From Taudactylus pleione (lineage: Eukaryota > Chordata > Amphibia > Anura > Myobatrachidae), in assembly GCA_031769625.1 (NCBI GenBank), contig JAUIMM010000637.1, positions 729,001 to 793,000 of the forward strand: 64,000 nt of DNA. The letters run 5' to 3'. Of this stretch, positions 52,700-63,597 are shown piece by piece. A program made the translations under genes and the position numbers. Numbering within the stretch: position 1 is the first letter of the stretch; every line of letters begins with the position of its first letter. The notes beneath the pieces were generated by a model. The model was given only the letters and a program-made list of their open reading frames with translations, made no database searches and had not been told where the DNA came from.

Positions 52700-53195
52700 T
52701 ATATTGATATATACGTGCGGCTAAGGCGCACACAAACACAGAAAATTATTTTTTATTTTTGTTGGAGAGTAGTGCACTTTGTGGGTTACACCACCCTTTA
52801 AGAAATGAGCCAGCCGGCTCTTTACTTATGGGACACGGGCGCACGCAATACAGCCCACACAATTCACAAAGACAGAAAAAAAAAGAAGAATTTTTTATTC
52901 TTTGTGGAGCACACTTTGAGGGTTACACCACCCTTTAACAGACAGATGCACGCTTGGCGCTGCTCCTTTGTTGATGCACGTGCAGCCACAGTGCACACAA
53001 TTCACAAACACAGAAAATATTTTTTTATTTTGTTTGGAGTGCCCTTTGGGGGGTTACAGCACCCTTTAACGGACAAGCCAGCCGGCCCTTTATTTGTGGG
53101 ACACAGGCGCACGCTTGGCGCTGCTCCTTTGTTGATGCACGTGCAGCCACAGTGCACACAATTCACAAACACAGAAAAAAAAAATATATTTTTTG
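52700..53195. repeat. Reduced 160-bp-family array in the second hAT copy
   Basis: About three units in the expected place between promoter and ATG, with the GTGCACACAATTCACAAACA and CACCCTTTAACGG landmarks. The CACGTG box is decayed to CACGTGC/GCGGC-type variants in some units. Followed toward 53390-53435 by a (CAGCA)n run that matches the TGTAG/TGCTG run at 7350-7440. Confidence 0.85.
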
Positions 53196-53735
53196 CACTT
53201 GGGGGGAGCACCCCTGATGGACAGAGCACCCCCTGGACAACACTACAGCACCCCTTTAGGAGTGGGACACTGCACAGGACTTTGGAGTGGACACAGCCCC
53301 TATGGACAACTGACTGCACAACACAGTCCAGCCAACCCCTAAGGACTTTGAAGGAGTGGACACAGCCCCTATGGACAACAGCAGCACAGCGCAGCACAGC
53401 ACAGCACAGCACAGCACAACACTACACTACACAGCCCAGCTAGCCCTAACTCCCACCCTCCCTCTTCACTGTCTGCAGCCGAGTGAGAAAATGGCGCAGA
53501 GGCGGGTACCTTATATAGGGTCCAAAACCCACGAGACCCGGAAGGCGGGATGATGACGTTTTGCCTCGATTTCAGATCCGAGTCAGGCGGGAAAAGTCGA
53601 GCCTGACTCGGATCGGCCTCGGATCGGGGGGGTTCGGATTTCAGAAATCCGAACCCGCTCACCCCTAGTTCATTAGCATATTTTCATAGCTGCCTGATGT
53701 GTGCATATGCAGACTTGCATTCCGTGCTGAATCCA

Positions 53736-54119
53736 GCTCTGAAGGGGCACCTCCTCCATTGTCCACAACATCTTCACCCCACTAAGGGCTGTAACTATGT
53801 ACCCGGAGTGTACCGTCACGGCCGCCCAATACATGGCACTCCTTCCCGGCACCTGAGAAGCCACCATACACTTGTGGAGAGCTCCGTGTCAGACCACCAA
53901 CTGCTGCCTTCGTCGATCTATAGTCTGTCTGCATGCGAATTGCTACATTACAGTGTCAGTGGCTGTGACAGAGGGTGGCACCAAATTATAACTTGCCTCT
54001 GGGTGTCTGGAATTAACTTTCGCCACTGGGGGCAGGACTGCCAGGACTGGAGTCCTGGGCCCAGACACTCAGACAGAGAGAGGGGGGGCCCATCCATTCC
54101 AACCATTCACGTGCAACAA
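53736..54119. other. No gene recognised
   Basis: Holds CAGGACTGCCAGGACTGGAG and the inverted TCCTGGGCCC near 54030-54062, reminiscent of hAT-type MITE ends, but no matching second end or target duplication. Confidence 0.3.
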
Positions 54120-54298
54120 AGTCAGAGGTGGCGGCCCATTCGCTCCTACCGCCTGCCCACTTGCTAGATACTACCCATGTACAATACAGTGACAGAGGGG
54201 CCCACTCCTACCGCCTGCCCACTAGCTAGATACTACCCATGTGTAATACAGTGAGAGAGGGGCCCACTCCTACCGTCTGCCCGCTAGCTAGGCACTGG
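54120..54298. repeat. Tandem repeat, 62-bp unit, about 2.8 copies
   Basis: CTCCTACCGCCTGCCCAC at 54143, 54205 and (CCGTC variant) 54267, each followed by a CTAGATACTACCCATGT-type segment. Confidence 0.88.
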
Positions 54299-54339
54299 CA
54301 GGCAGAGACAGAATGTAGGGTTACTCAGAAGGTCAATCA

Positions 54340-55150
54340 TCGACTGATCTGCAATGGAGATGCAATTTCAGTGCAGGCTTTCAGCTTTAATTCAAGAGGT
54401 TGAACAAAGGTATTGTATGAAACGTATAGGAGTTGCAACCATTTTTATACAGTGCCCTATTTTCAGGGGCTAACATGTAATTGGACGAATTATAATCACA
54501 AATAAAATGTTCATTTTTAATACTTTGCTGAGATTCCTTTGAAGGCAATGACTGTCTGAAGTCTGGAACCCATGGACATCCCCAAATGCTGGGTTCCTTC
54601 TTTGTTATGTTTGCCAGGCCTTTACTGCAGCTATCTTCAGTTGTTGTTTGTTTGTGGGTATTTCTGCCTTTAGTTTTGTCTCCAGTCAGTGAAGTATATG
54701 CTCGATCAGGTTGAGACCAGGTGATTGATTCGGACGTTAAAAAATATTCCACTTGTTTGCCTTTAAAAACTCCTGGGTTGCTTTCACAGTATGTTTTGGG
54801 TCATTGTTCATCTGTACTATGAGGCGCTGTCCACTCAACTCTGCTGAATTTGGATGAATCTGAGCAGACAGTATATCCTTATACACTTCAGCATTAAACA
54901 TCATCAATAAACACTAGTGATCCAGTGCCATTGGAACCCATGCATGCCCACACCATCACACTGCCCCCACCATGTTATAAAGATGGCGGTATGCTTCTTC
55001 GGATCATGAGTCATTCTAAGCTCCCTCTATACTTTTTCTTCCCATCATTCTGGTACAGGTTGATCTTAGTTGCTGAAGAACAGGGCTGGCTTTTTTAGAT
55101 TTGTGTTTTTGTGGAAAAGTCTAGTCTGGACTTTCTATTCTTAAGTGGAA
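54340..55150 (-). pseudogene. Old Tc1/mariner relic, minus strand
   Basis: Clearly related to 42415-44064: CTGAAGTCTGGAACCCATGG, TGGGTCATTGTTCATCTGTA and CCCATCATTCTGGTACAGGT have near-identical counterparts there. Many indels and stops. The 3' and middle parts of the transposase remain and the HTH region is missing. It is older than the Tc1 at 42415 but from a sister subfamily. Confidence 0.8.
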
Positions 55151-55329
55151 ATATGTTAACCAGTGCCCTAAACCACTTGGGGAATTAGGTCCAAACAATT
55201 GGTGGTTCCTGTTGCCTTGAAAGGAGAAGAAACTTCCAGAAATTCTCTGAAAGAATCCAAAAGCAAAATGTCCTTTCTGGTGCAAGTTCCCCCAATTGAG
55301 TAGTTGGTACTACTTCTTCAAAATAAATG

Positions 55330-55392
55330 TCAGGGTGTATGTTTCCAATCTCTCCCCCCTGTATCAGGGTGTATGTATCCAATCACACCCCT
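55330..55392. repeat. Left remnant of the 34-bp minisatellite
   Basis: Two units with GTATCAGGGTGTATGT, identical in type to the main array that resumes at 57061 after the MITE. Confidence 0.8.
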
Positions 55393-57060
55393 GGGGTAAA
55401 TGTACTAAGATTCGAGATAGGTCAAGATGACCATCTTGGGTGATTTATTAATTTTTTTCCTGCTTGCAAATTTACTAAAGGCAAAGTCGGGTGAGTTAGA
55501 GAGAGATTTCTCTCTTCTCACTTGTAAAACTTGGGTGAGATAGTAATCTCAAATCAAATCACCATCGGGCCAAATCGGAAGTACTTTTCACCTAATACAT
55601 ACATCTCTCAAATTTACCAAGAATCGGGATGACAAGCTCGGGTGAGATAGGATCAAACTCTCTGTCAAAATCACTTTTCAAACTCTCAACCCCCTGAGCT
55701 GCGAGATGGTCAGAAACATACACAAATCGTTGTGATTTGTGTATGTTTATTTCTGTAAATGGTTAAAATAAAGTTAATTTAATTAAAAAAATTATGTGAG
55801 GCCCCCCAAAAGACTAACCAGCCTCGGGTTTGCCAGCTAGTCGTGATTCTTAAAATTACAGGGACAAAAATGTGTAGGGTTCCACCGTAAATTTAAGAAC
55901 CAGCACCAGGCAGCAGGGACAGGTCTTGTTTGAAATATGACGTGAGGGTCCACGTATATTTAAAACCAGCCCTGGACCCTTTCTAGCGGGGGGCTGATGC
56001 CACAGCCAGGGGTGCCCTTTCACCGGGCCCCCAAGCCGCAGCATCAGTCCTGACCAGTAGTCAGCCCAGGCCAGGGATCCCTGGGGAGTTGAGTACCCCT
56101 CCAATAAAAGGGTAGTCCTCTCTGGGGAACTCCTGGCCTAGGCTGATAGCCCCGGGCTATCCCCACCACCCGTGGGCGGTTGGTGGCGGGATGATAGTGT
56201 AGGTGTAGTGTAAAATTTGACTTAACAACATTGTCTTTACAGTGGAACTACAGGTCCCAGGAAGCCTCCCCCGCATGCTGATACTTGGAGAACCACAAGT
56301 ACCCACATGCGGGGCATTAAGGGCCCACTGGTATGTGTAGTTCATCTGTGAAGAAATGTTTAAATAAACACAACACACTGTGAGATTAGAGTTTTATTAC
56401 ATACATACATACATACACACACACACATACTTACCTGATGCCAGATGTTCAGGTCCCCTTCTCAACGTAATGTATCCGTTCGAAATACATGAAAAAAAAA
56501 GCCAAGACTCATCCTTATTTCCCTCGATGTTCTCCACAGTAATCCTTTTAGGTGGCCGGACACTCTGTAGCAACAGGTATTTCGAACGGGTATTTAAAAC
56601 CAGCTCTGTCCCTGTTGCCTGGTGCTGGTTCTTAAATTTACAGTGGAACCCTACACATTTTTTTCCCTGTAAATTAAGAACCAGGACAGACTGGCAAGTC
56701 CGGGGCTGGTTGGGGGAAGAAACCTCACTTAATTTTTTTAAATAACATTTAACCCTTTTTTACAAGTCTCAACACACAAGCAGCCAACACATATCTCATT
56801 GATATGTGCAGGCTGCTAGCTTGGGAGAGATTTGCTGAGAGAAAACACTGCAGTCTCGGGTGAGTAATCTCCTGCAAAACGAGATACTCGGAGAGATATC
56901 TCATTCTGCTTCACCATCGGCCACCTCGTTTAGCCTCAAATCGCCTGTTGGTAAATTTGGTTAAAAAAAAAGGGATTAAATCACCCGAATTTTGTGGAGT
57001 TCCAGCGAGATAAATCATTTTGAAAATCGGGACCATCTCTAATCTTAGTAAATTGACCTC
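55393..57060. mobile_element. 1.67-kb MITE-like element with TACTAAGATT ends, inserted in the minisatellite
   Basis: GGGGTAAATGTACTAAGATT on the left and GAGGTCAATTTACTAAGATT read inward on the right (three mismatches). CCT flanks both sides (55390-55392 and 57061-57063). It carries a long internal inverted repeat: 55848-55925 mirrors 56605-56690 (TGTGTAGGGTTCCACCGTAA and its reverse). It also has a CATACATACA/CACACA run at 56399-56428 and no transposase. Ends resemble those of the GGGGTATATTTACTAA family. Confidence 0.8.
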
Positions 57061-60000
57061 CCTGTATCAGGGTGTATGTTTCCAATCACACCCCTGGTAT
57101 CAGTGTGTATGTTTCCAATCTCACCCCCTGTATTAGGGGGTATGTGTCCAATCACACCCCTGGTATCAGTGTGTATGTTTCCAATCTCACCCCCTGTATC
57201 ATGGTGTATGTTTCCAATCTCACCACCCTATATGAGAGTATATGTTTCCAATCTCACCTCCCTATATCAGGGTGTATGTTTCCAATCACACCCCTAGTAT
57301 CAGGGTGTATGTTTCCAATCTCACTTCCCTGTTTAAGGGTGTATGTTTCCAATCTCACCCCTGGTATCAGTGTGTATGTTTCCAATCTCGTCCCCCTGTA
57401 TCAGGGTGTATGTTTCCAATTGCGCCCTCCTGTATCAGGCAGTATGTTCCAATCTCCCCCACTTGTATCATGGTGTATGTTTCCAATCTCACCCACTTGT
57501 ATCATGGTGTATGTTTCCAATCTCACACTCCTGTATCAGGTTGTATGTTTCCAATCTCGCCCCCCTGTATCAGGGTGTATGTTTCCAATCTCGCCCCCCT
57601 CTATCAGGGTGTATGTTTCCAATCTTCCCCCCTTGTATAAGGGTATAATTTTCCAATCTCGCCTCCTTGTATCAGGGTTTTTGGTTGGCTATCTCGCCCT
57701 CCTATATCAGGCAGTATGTTTCCAATCTCACCCACCTGTATCAGTGTGTATGTTTCCAATCTCACTCCCCTGTATCAGTGTGTATGTTTCCAATCTCGCC
57801 CCCCTGTATCAGAGTATATGTTTCCAATCTCACTTCCCTGTATCAGTGTGTATGATTCCAATCTCACCCCCCTGTATCAGTGTGTATGATTCCAATCTCA
57901 GAACCTCTATATCAGTGTGTATGTTTCCAATCTCACCCCCCTGTATCAGGGTGTATGTTTCCAATCTCACCCCCCTGTATCAGGGTGTATGTTTTCAATC
58001 TCGCCCCCCTGTATCAGGATTTATGTTTACAATCTCACCCCCCTGTATCAGTGTGTATGATTGCAATCTCACCCCCCTGTATCAGTGTGTATGTTTCCAA
58101 TCTCACCCCCCTGTATCAGGGTGTATGTTCCCAATCTCACCCCCCTGTATCAGGGTGTATGTTTTCAATCTCGCCCCCCTGTATCAGGATTTATGTTTAC
58201 AATCTCACCCCCCTGTATCAGTGTGTATGATTGCAATCTCACCCCCCTGTATCAGTGTGTATGTTTCCAATCTCACCCCCCCTGTATCAGGGTGTATGTT
58301 TCCAATCACACCCCTGGTATCAGTGTGTATGTTTCCAATCTCACCCCCTGTATTAGGGGGTATGTGTCCAATCACACCCCTGGTATCAGTGTGTATGTTT
58401 CCAATCTCACCCCCTGTATCATGGTGTATGTTTCCAATCTCACCACCCTATATGAGAGTATATGTTTCCAATCTCACCTCCCTATATCAGGGTGTATGTT
58501 TCCAATCACACCCCTAGTATCAGGGTGTATGTTTCCAATCTCACTTCCCTGTTTAAGGGTGTATGTTTCCAATCTCACCCCTGGTATCAGTGTGTATGTT
58601 TCCAATCTCGTCCCCCTGTATCAGGGTGTATGTTTCCAATTGCGCCCTCCTGTATCAGGCAGTATGTTCCAATCTCCCCCACTTGTATCATGGTGTATGT
58701 TTCCAATCTCACCCACTTGTATCATGGTGTATGTTTCCAATCTCACACTCCTGTATCAGGTTGTATGTTTCCAATCTCGCCCCCCTGTATCAGGGTGTAT
58801 GTTTCCAATCTCGCCCCCCTCTATCAGGGTGTATGTTTCCAATCTTCCCCCCTTGTATAAGGGTATAATTTTCCAATCTCGCCTCCTTGTATCAGGGTTT
58901 TTGGTTGGCTATCTCGCCCTCCTATATCAGGCAGTATGTTTCCAATCTCACCCACCTGTATCAGTGTGTATGTTTCCAATCTCACTCCCCTGTATCAGTG
59001 TGTATGTTTCCAATCTCGCCCCCCTGTATCAGAGTATATGTTTCCAATCTCACTTCCCTGTATCAGTGTGTATGATTCCAATCTCACCCCCCTGTATCAG
59101 TGTGTATGATTCCAATCTCAGAACCTCTATATCAGTGTGTATGTTTCCAATCTCACCCCCCTGTATCAGGGTGTATGTTTCCAATCTCACCCCCCTGTAT
59201 CAGGGTGTATGTTTTCAATCTCGCCCCCCTGTATCAGGATTTATGTTTACAATCTCACCCCCCTGTATCAGTGTGTATGATTGCAATCTCACCCCCCTGT
59301 ATCAGTGTGTATGTTTCCAATCTCACCCCCCTGTATCAGGGTGTATGTTCCCAATCTCACCCCCCTGTATCAGGGTGTATGTTTTCAATCTCGCCCCCCT
59401 GTATCAGGATTTATGTTTACAATCTCACCCCCCTGTATCAGTGTGTATGATTGCAATCTCACCCCCCTGTATCAGTGTGTATGTTTCCAATCTCACCCCC
59501 CCTGTATCAGGGTGTATGTTTCCAATCTCACCCCCCTGTATCAGGGTGTATGTTTCCAATCTCACCCCCCTGTATCAGTGTGTATGTTTCCTATCTCACC
59601 CCCCTGTTTCAGTGTGTATGTTTTCAATCTCGCCCCCCTGTATCAGTGTGTATGATTGCAATCTCACCCCCCTGTATCAGTGTGTATGTTTCCAATCTCA
59701 CCCCCCTGTATCAGGGTGTATATTTCCAATCTCACCCCCCTGTATCAGGGTGTATGCTTTCAATCTTGCCCCCCTGTATCAGGATTTATGTTTACAATCT
59801 CACCCCCCTGTATCAGTGTGTATGATTGCAATCTCACCCCCCTGTATCAGTGTGTATGTTTCCAATCTCACCCCCCCTGTATCAGGGTGTATGTTTCCAA
59901 TCTCACCCCCCCTGTATCAGGGTGTATGTTTCCAATCTCACCCCCCTGTATCAGTGTGTATGTTTCCTATCTCACCCCCCTGTATCAGTGTGTATGTTTT

Positions 60001-60250
60001 CAATCTCGCCCCCCTGTATCAGGATTTATGTTTACAATCTCACCCCCCTGTATCAGTGTGTATGTTTCCTATCTCACCCCCCTGTATCAGTGTGTATGAT
60101 TGCAATCTCACCCCCCTGTATCAGTGTGTATGATTCCAATTTCACCCCCCTGTATCAGTGTGTATGATTCCAATTTCACCCCCCTGTATCAGTGTGTATG
60201 TTTCCAATTTAACCCCCCTGTATCAGTGTGTATGCTTCCAATCTCACTCC
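57061..60250. repeat. C-rich minisatellite, ~34-bp unit, about 94 copies, with a 1220-bp duplicated block
   Basis: Units read CTGTATCAGGGTGTATGT then TTCCAATCTCACCCCC, 33-35 bp, varying mainly in the C-run and at GGG/GTG. 57061-58280 and 58281-59500 agree base for base in every stretch I compared, including rare variants (TTTTTGGTTGGC, CAGAACCTCTATATC). That makes a 1220-bp higher-order duplication. The very long open frames here arise because the unit lacks stops in all frames; I do not call genes. Confidence 0.95.
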
Positions 60251-60436
60251 CAAGGTCGTAGCTATAGTAGGTGCAGAGGTTGCGGCTGCTACGGGACGCA
60301 TGCCAACTCTTGGGCCCGCCCCTCTCCCTGCAAAGAGAGCCCCGGCTTTTCTATTCTCACCAGAGTGCTGCTGCAGGGCATCTGGGCCCAGAGCTGATCC
60401 AAGCTACTGCCATCACTAGCTGCTGCCTGCAGGCAT

Positions 60437-60474
60437 TGTGATGTCACAGTGCAGGTCACAGCCCTATATAAAGG
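60437..60474 (+). promoter_or_regulatory. Promoter in the hAT derivative: CRE-like site and TATA box
   Basis: TGATGTCA at 60439-60446 and TATATAAAGG at 60465-60474. About 20 bases later come GCCATTTTCTGG and GCCATTTTGTCC, YY1-type motifs near the expected start. The layout closely parallels the promoter of the intact hAT element at 7278. Confidence 0.6.
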
Positions 60475-60494
60475 ATGCCCCGCTACTGGCAGCC

Positions 60495-60656
60495 ATTTTC
60501 TGGTGCCATTTTGTCCTACATTGATTCTCTTTGAGTTGTTCCTGCTTTATTTAAGCGATTTTGGATAATGGCTACTGATATGGAGTTTGGATTATATCTT
60601 CCAATAAGCAACAAACAGCGACATTTTCAGAAAAAGAATCTGAATAACATCTTCAG
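60495..60656 (+). CDS. Candidate first coding exon with consensus splice donor
   Basis: From a TATA-positioned start near 60495, a leader leads to ATG at 60568 (GATAATGG context). The frame encodes 29 codons starting MATDMEFGLYLPISNK, then QRHFQKKNLNNIF, and reaches CTTCAG|GTAAGG, a consensus donor at 60656/60657, with a split codon. Without splicing, the codon spanning the junction is followed at once by stops. I recognise no protein. As it lies inside a hAT derivative it is probably exon 1 of the lost transposase or passenger gene; a host exon captured by the element is the alternative. Confidence 0.45.
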
Positions 60657-61558
60657 GTAAGGACTATATAACAAATGTTAGCCTGTCACCCTTACCCCTC
60701 AGACACCTCCCTCCATTTTGTCTGCAGTTTTGAATTTAGAAACAAAGGATATAGTAAATTATTCATCTGATATGACACCGCATGACTTAAGAGGGGTACA
60801 CACTTGTCCAATCCTCTGGGGATCCAACTCCAGACCAGACTGTTGTTGACACAATCCCACTGGAGACCTGGATGCAGATTAAATACCCAGTACTGTATAT
60901 GCCTACACAGTTTTCCAATTTTGCAGCAGATCTCAGACAGTAGGTGCAGAGAATGGGGGTCCAGGACGCCTCTGAGTGCTGCTGCAATGCATCTGCTCAG
61001 TGGCGTCCCTACCTCCCTTTGCACCCGGTGCGGGCAGTGGCAGGGAGCTTGTATTGCATTCTGTAAAATAAGGGAGCGCGACTTCATGGGTGGGGGCGTG
61101 GCCTCATGGGTGGGGGCGTGGCCTCACGGTCCGAACCCCCTTTGCAGGCTGCCCCTGGGGATCAGCCTGTGTAAAGTGCCGGCTCCCTCACTGTGCTAGG
61201 AGCCGAGTGCTGCACGTAATGCAGCACCCGGGTCCTGTCTCTGAGGGAGAGCCAGCATTTTGGTGTCACCCTTGGACTGGTGACACCTGGGTGCGGCCCG
61301 CACCCCCCTTCTGACGTCAGTGCATCTGCTGTCACTGGCCCAGCTGTTATTGCCTCCATCTCTCCTCAATAACTGATTTATTAGCATTGGCAGCCCCCCC
61401 CCGTGGTAACACCTGGCGCGCTGGCAAAAAGAGGGCATGGCCTCACAGGCGTGGCTTCGTGGGCCGAATCCCCGTTTTAGTCACTCCAGGGGTCCGGGAG
61501 ATGCCCCCGGGGACCACTCTTTGTACAGTGTCGGCTTCCTCACTGTGTCAGGAGCTGA

Positions 61559-62157
61559 GGGTCTGATTCAGAGCCGCTCGTAAGCGGACGCTCATTCGTT
61601 CGGAGCGATGTTCGCACATCTGCACTTGCGTATGGGTTTTAGTACGCATGCGCGAACCAGTCAGTGCGGTCAGAAATCATGTGCTCGCAATATAGCGAAT
61701 GCTTGATAATTTGAGTGACAGGATGAGGCGTTTGTGGGTGGTAACAGGGGATGGTGCTTGAAAACGGGGAGTGGATATCCGAATGCAGGCGTGCCAAATG
61801 GTCAAAACGGGCGTTTTAAGGGTGTGCATAATTAACAAAGAAGCGTCATCGACCACGTCACTTGGTTGTTTTTTAGCCTGAACTGCTCGCAAGATTGCGG
61901 TAGGAAAATGCTACCACAAGAACAGCGAGCAGTTCAGACGCCGTTCGATGTACTTGATCAATCTAATAAATAGCGGAGATGACGTATGATGCGAGCGGCC
62001 AGGGGGCGTTTTTTTCAAAATAGCAACCGCATGTTTTGTTCGCTCGTTCAGACATAGAGGCGTCAACAGACCGCAAAGAGCGAGCACTTCATTTAAATAT
62101 CTGGCCCCTTTTTCAGATCGTCCGTCCGCAAATAGCGTTCGTCTCTGAATCAGGCCC
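61559..62157 (-). mobile_element. MITE, GGGCCTGATTCAGAGC family A (copy 2, reversed), nested in the hAT derivative
   Basis: GGGTCTGATTCAGAGCCGC on the left and TCTCTGAATCAGGCCC on the right, TGA on both sides (61556-61558 and 62158-62160). 599 bp, the same length as 17803-18401, to which its reverse complement aligns throughout with scattered differences. Confidence 0.9.
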
Positions 62158-62547
62158 TGAGTACTGCACGTAATGCTACAGTGCAGCACCCTGCTCCTGT
62201 CACCGAGGAGTCGGAGGAGTCAGCACTGTGGTGTTACCCCTCGCTGGGTGAAACCCGGGTGCATTCCGCACCTTCTTTGTGATGCCACTGTTTATTAGAG
62301 ATTCATAGCCTTCTTTTATAACATGTTATGTTATAACATTTATGATTAGGGAGACTATATATATTTTGTTAAAAATATATATTTTTTCATTTACAATACT
62401 TACTATATGCTAATCACCATTCATGTAACCTACATGTCAGCTAAGTAGTACTTTTAAAAACAAAATGGATAAAATGCAAAATAATTTGCATAGGGGGGTT
62501 CTTTGTAAATGTTGCTATGGGGTCCCATAGGTCTTGCTACGCCCCTG

Positions 62548-62645
62548 CTCACCCCCATGTATCAGGCTGTATGTTTACAATCTCACCCCTCTGTATCGGT
62601 GTGTATATTTTTTAAATCTCACCCACTTTATTGTTTCCAGTCTCG
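62548..62645. repeat. Right remnant of the 34-bp minisatellite
   Basis: Three diverged units (ATGTATCAGGCTGTATGT, CTGTATCGGTGTGTATAT and a TTGTTTCCAGTCTC end). They show the array originally continued past the hAT insertion. Confidence 0.75.
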
Positions 62646-62870
62646 GGGCCTGATTCAGCAGCGATCGCTAATGAGATTGCAGCTGCGATTTTGCATGGAA
62701 CGCATGCTGGGAAAATAAGCTAATGCCTGCCAAAGCGCAGCCGGCATAAAGACGCCCACTGCTGCCTTCTCATATCTGTCCAATGTCGCTCTTCTGCGTA
62801 AACTTCGGTACTATTGAAGCACATTGGCCAGTCAGGCAGCATTTACACCAGACGTAAGTGACACCAATAA
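62646..62870 (-). mobile_element. Fragment of the GGCCTGATTCAG MITE family
   Basis: Begins GGGGCCTGATTCAGCAGCG. The reverse complement follows the fragment at 20225-20346 (CAGCTGCGATTT, CTAATGC, GCTGCCTTCTCATAT landmarks). The far end is not visible. Confidence 0.6.
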
Positions 62871-62952
62871 CCTCAAACACTACACAGATAAACAACTAAC
62901 TTGGACTGCTGCTACCAAAAATGAAGAGCTGGGGCCTCATCTAATGAAACAT

Positions 62953-63118
62953 AAAGAATAATCAATATAGGAAGCGCCGTCCACAGATAGTCTTAAAAAC
63001 TTATTCAAGTAGCAAATATCAGTAATTATCCAGAAAGGATCATTACTGATATATTGCTACTGGAATAAGTTTTTATGACTATCTGTGATCAGCACTTCCT
63101 TTATTGTTTATTCTTTAT
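62953..63118. mobile_element. Palindromic MITE, about 77-bp arms
   Basis: AAAGAATAATCAATATAGGA...CAGTAAT at 62953-63030 is mirrored by ATTACTG...CAATAAAGAATA reversed up to 63118 around a ~15-bp centre, with scattered mismatches. It would fold into one hairpin. No target duplication recognised. Confidence 0.7.
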
Positions 63119-63119
63119 A

Positions 63120-63597
63120 TCAGCATTTACAACAGGTCCACATTGCTACTACAGACACCAGCAGCCCCGCAATGGCCCCAGCATCCAACAAGGCAGCACT
63201 CCCAGATGCCACAGACCCTGCAGGCAAAGTAATTGCCTGCACAGTTTCCACCCCCCCAGGCCTGGAGGAGCTGGCAACAACAGACATGGGGGTCCCAATG
63301 TCTGAATCCCTGCTTCTATCATCGTAGGGCAGCAAGCCATGGGAGGATTAACCTGCCTGTCACTGTGCAGGCGCTGGTTCCACCCCCTCCATCTCCGCCC
63401 CCCCGTCTTCCCCTCGCTGTGAAACTATGGCATGCGCTTATGTGGCCGTTTTCGCTGCTCCGAGCTGGGCGACCACTGTGCCGCTAGTGCCCGTGGAAAC
63501 ATCGCAGCCGCATGGTGTGTAGAGGTCGCGCCTGACCCCCCCAGGCAGGTACAGAGCGCGCATGTTAACCGTGCTGCATCCTATATTAAGAGACAGA
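63120..63597. other. No gene recognised; CpG- and C-rich stretch
   Basis: A plus-strand frame (63085-63327) has Ala/Thr/Ser/Pro-rich, low-complexity-like content and no known domain. The palindrome TGCAGGCAA/TTGCCTGCA sits near 63220. I do not call a gene. Confidence 0.3.

Larger units (their letters stand above)
50487..53667 (-). mobile_element. Second copy of the 8.5-kb hAT element, internally deleted and scrambled
   Basis: Reverse-orientation ends TAGGGGTG...CACCCCTA. Target duplications GTTCGTTA (50479-50486) and GTTCATTA (53668-53675) differ at one base. 3181 bp against 8472 bp in the intact element. The terminal and promoter segments are retained. The 160-bp array is down to about three units (52700-53190). 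The transposase is a patchwork with two repeat units inserted in it (51511-51832). It is non-autonomous but still has both ends, so it could be moved by the intact element. Confidence 0.93.
60251..62547 (+). mobile_element. hAT derivative, 2.3 kb, with promoter and first exon, no transposase
   Basis: Ends CAAGGTCGTAGC on the left and CAGGGGCGTAGC read inward on the right. Target copies CTCACTCC (60243-60250) and CTCACCCC (62548-62555) differ at one base, and minisatellite sequence lies on both sides. Interior: TATA promoter and exon (below), an imperfect ~345-bp direct duplication (about 61083-61425 repeated from 61430), and a nested 599-bp MITE at 61559. No transposase domain. Confidence 0.8.

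Noticed and set aside
57072..60133. Very long open frames (481 and 690 codons) of Pro/Cys/Val/Tyr repeats
   Set aside because: The 34-bp unit lacks stops in all three plus frames and indels shift it freely, so length alone means nothing. No promoter or start context, and overlapping open frames of equal quality exist.
57061..60250. CRISPR-like array in the 34-bp repeat
   Set aside because: No spacers between units; a plain minisatellite.
63085..63327. 80-codon Ala/Thr/Pro-rich frame near the window end
   Set aside because: It starts inside the arm of a palindromic MITE, both strands are equally open, and there is no known domain.
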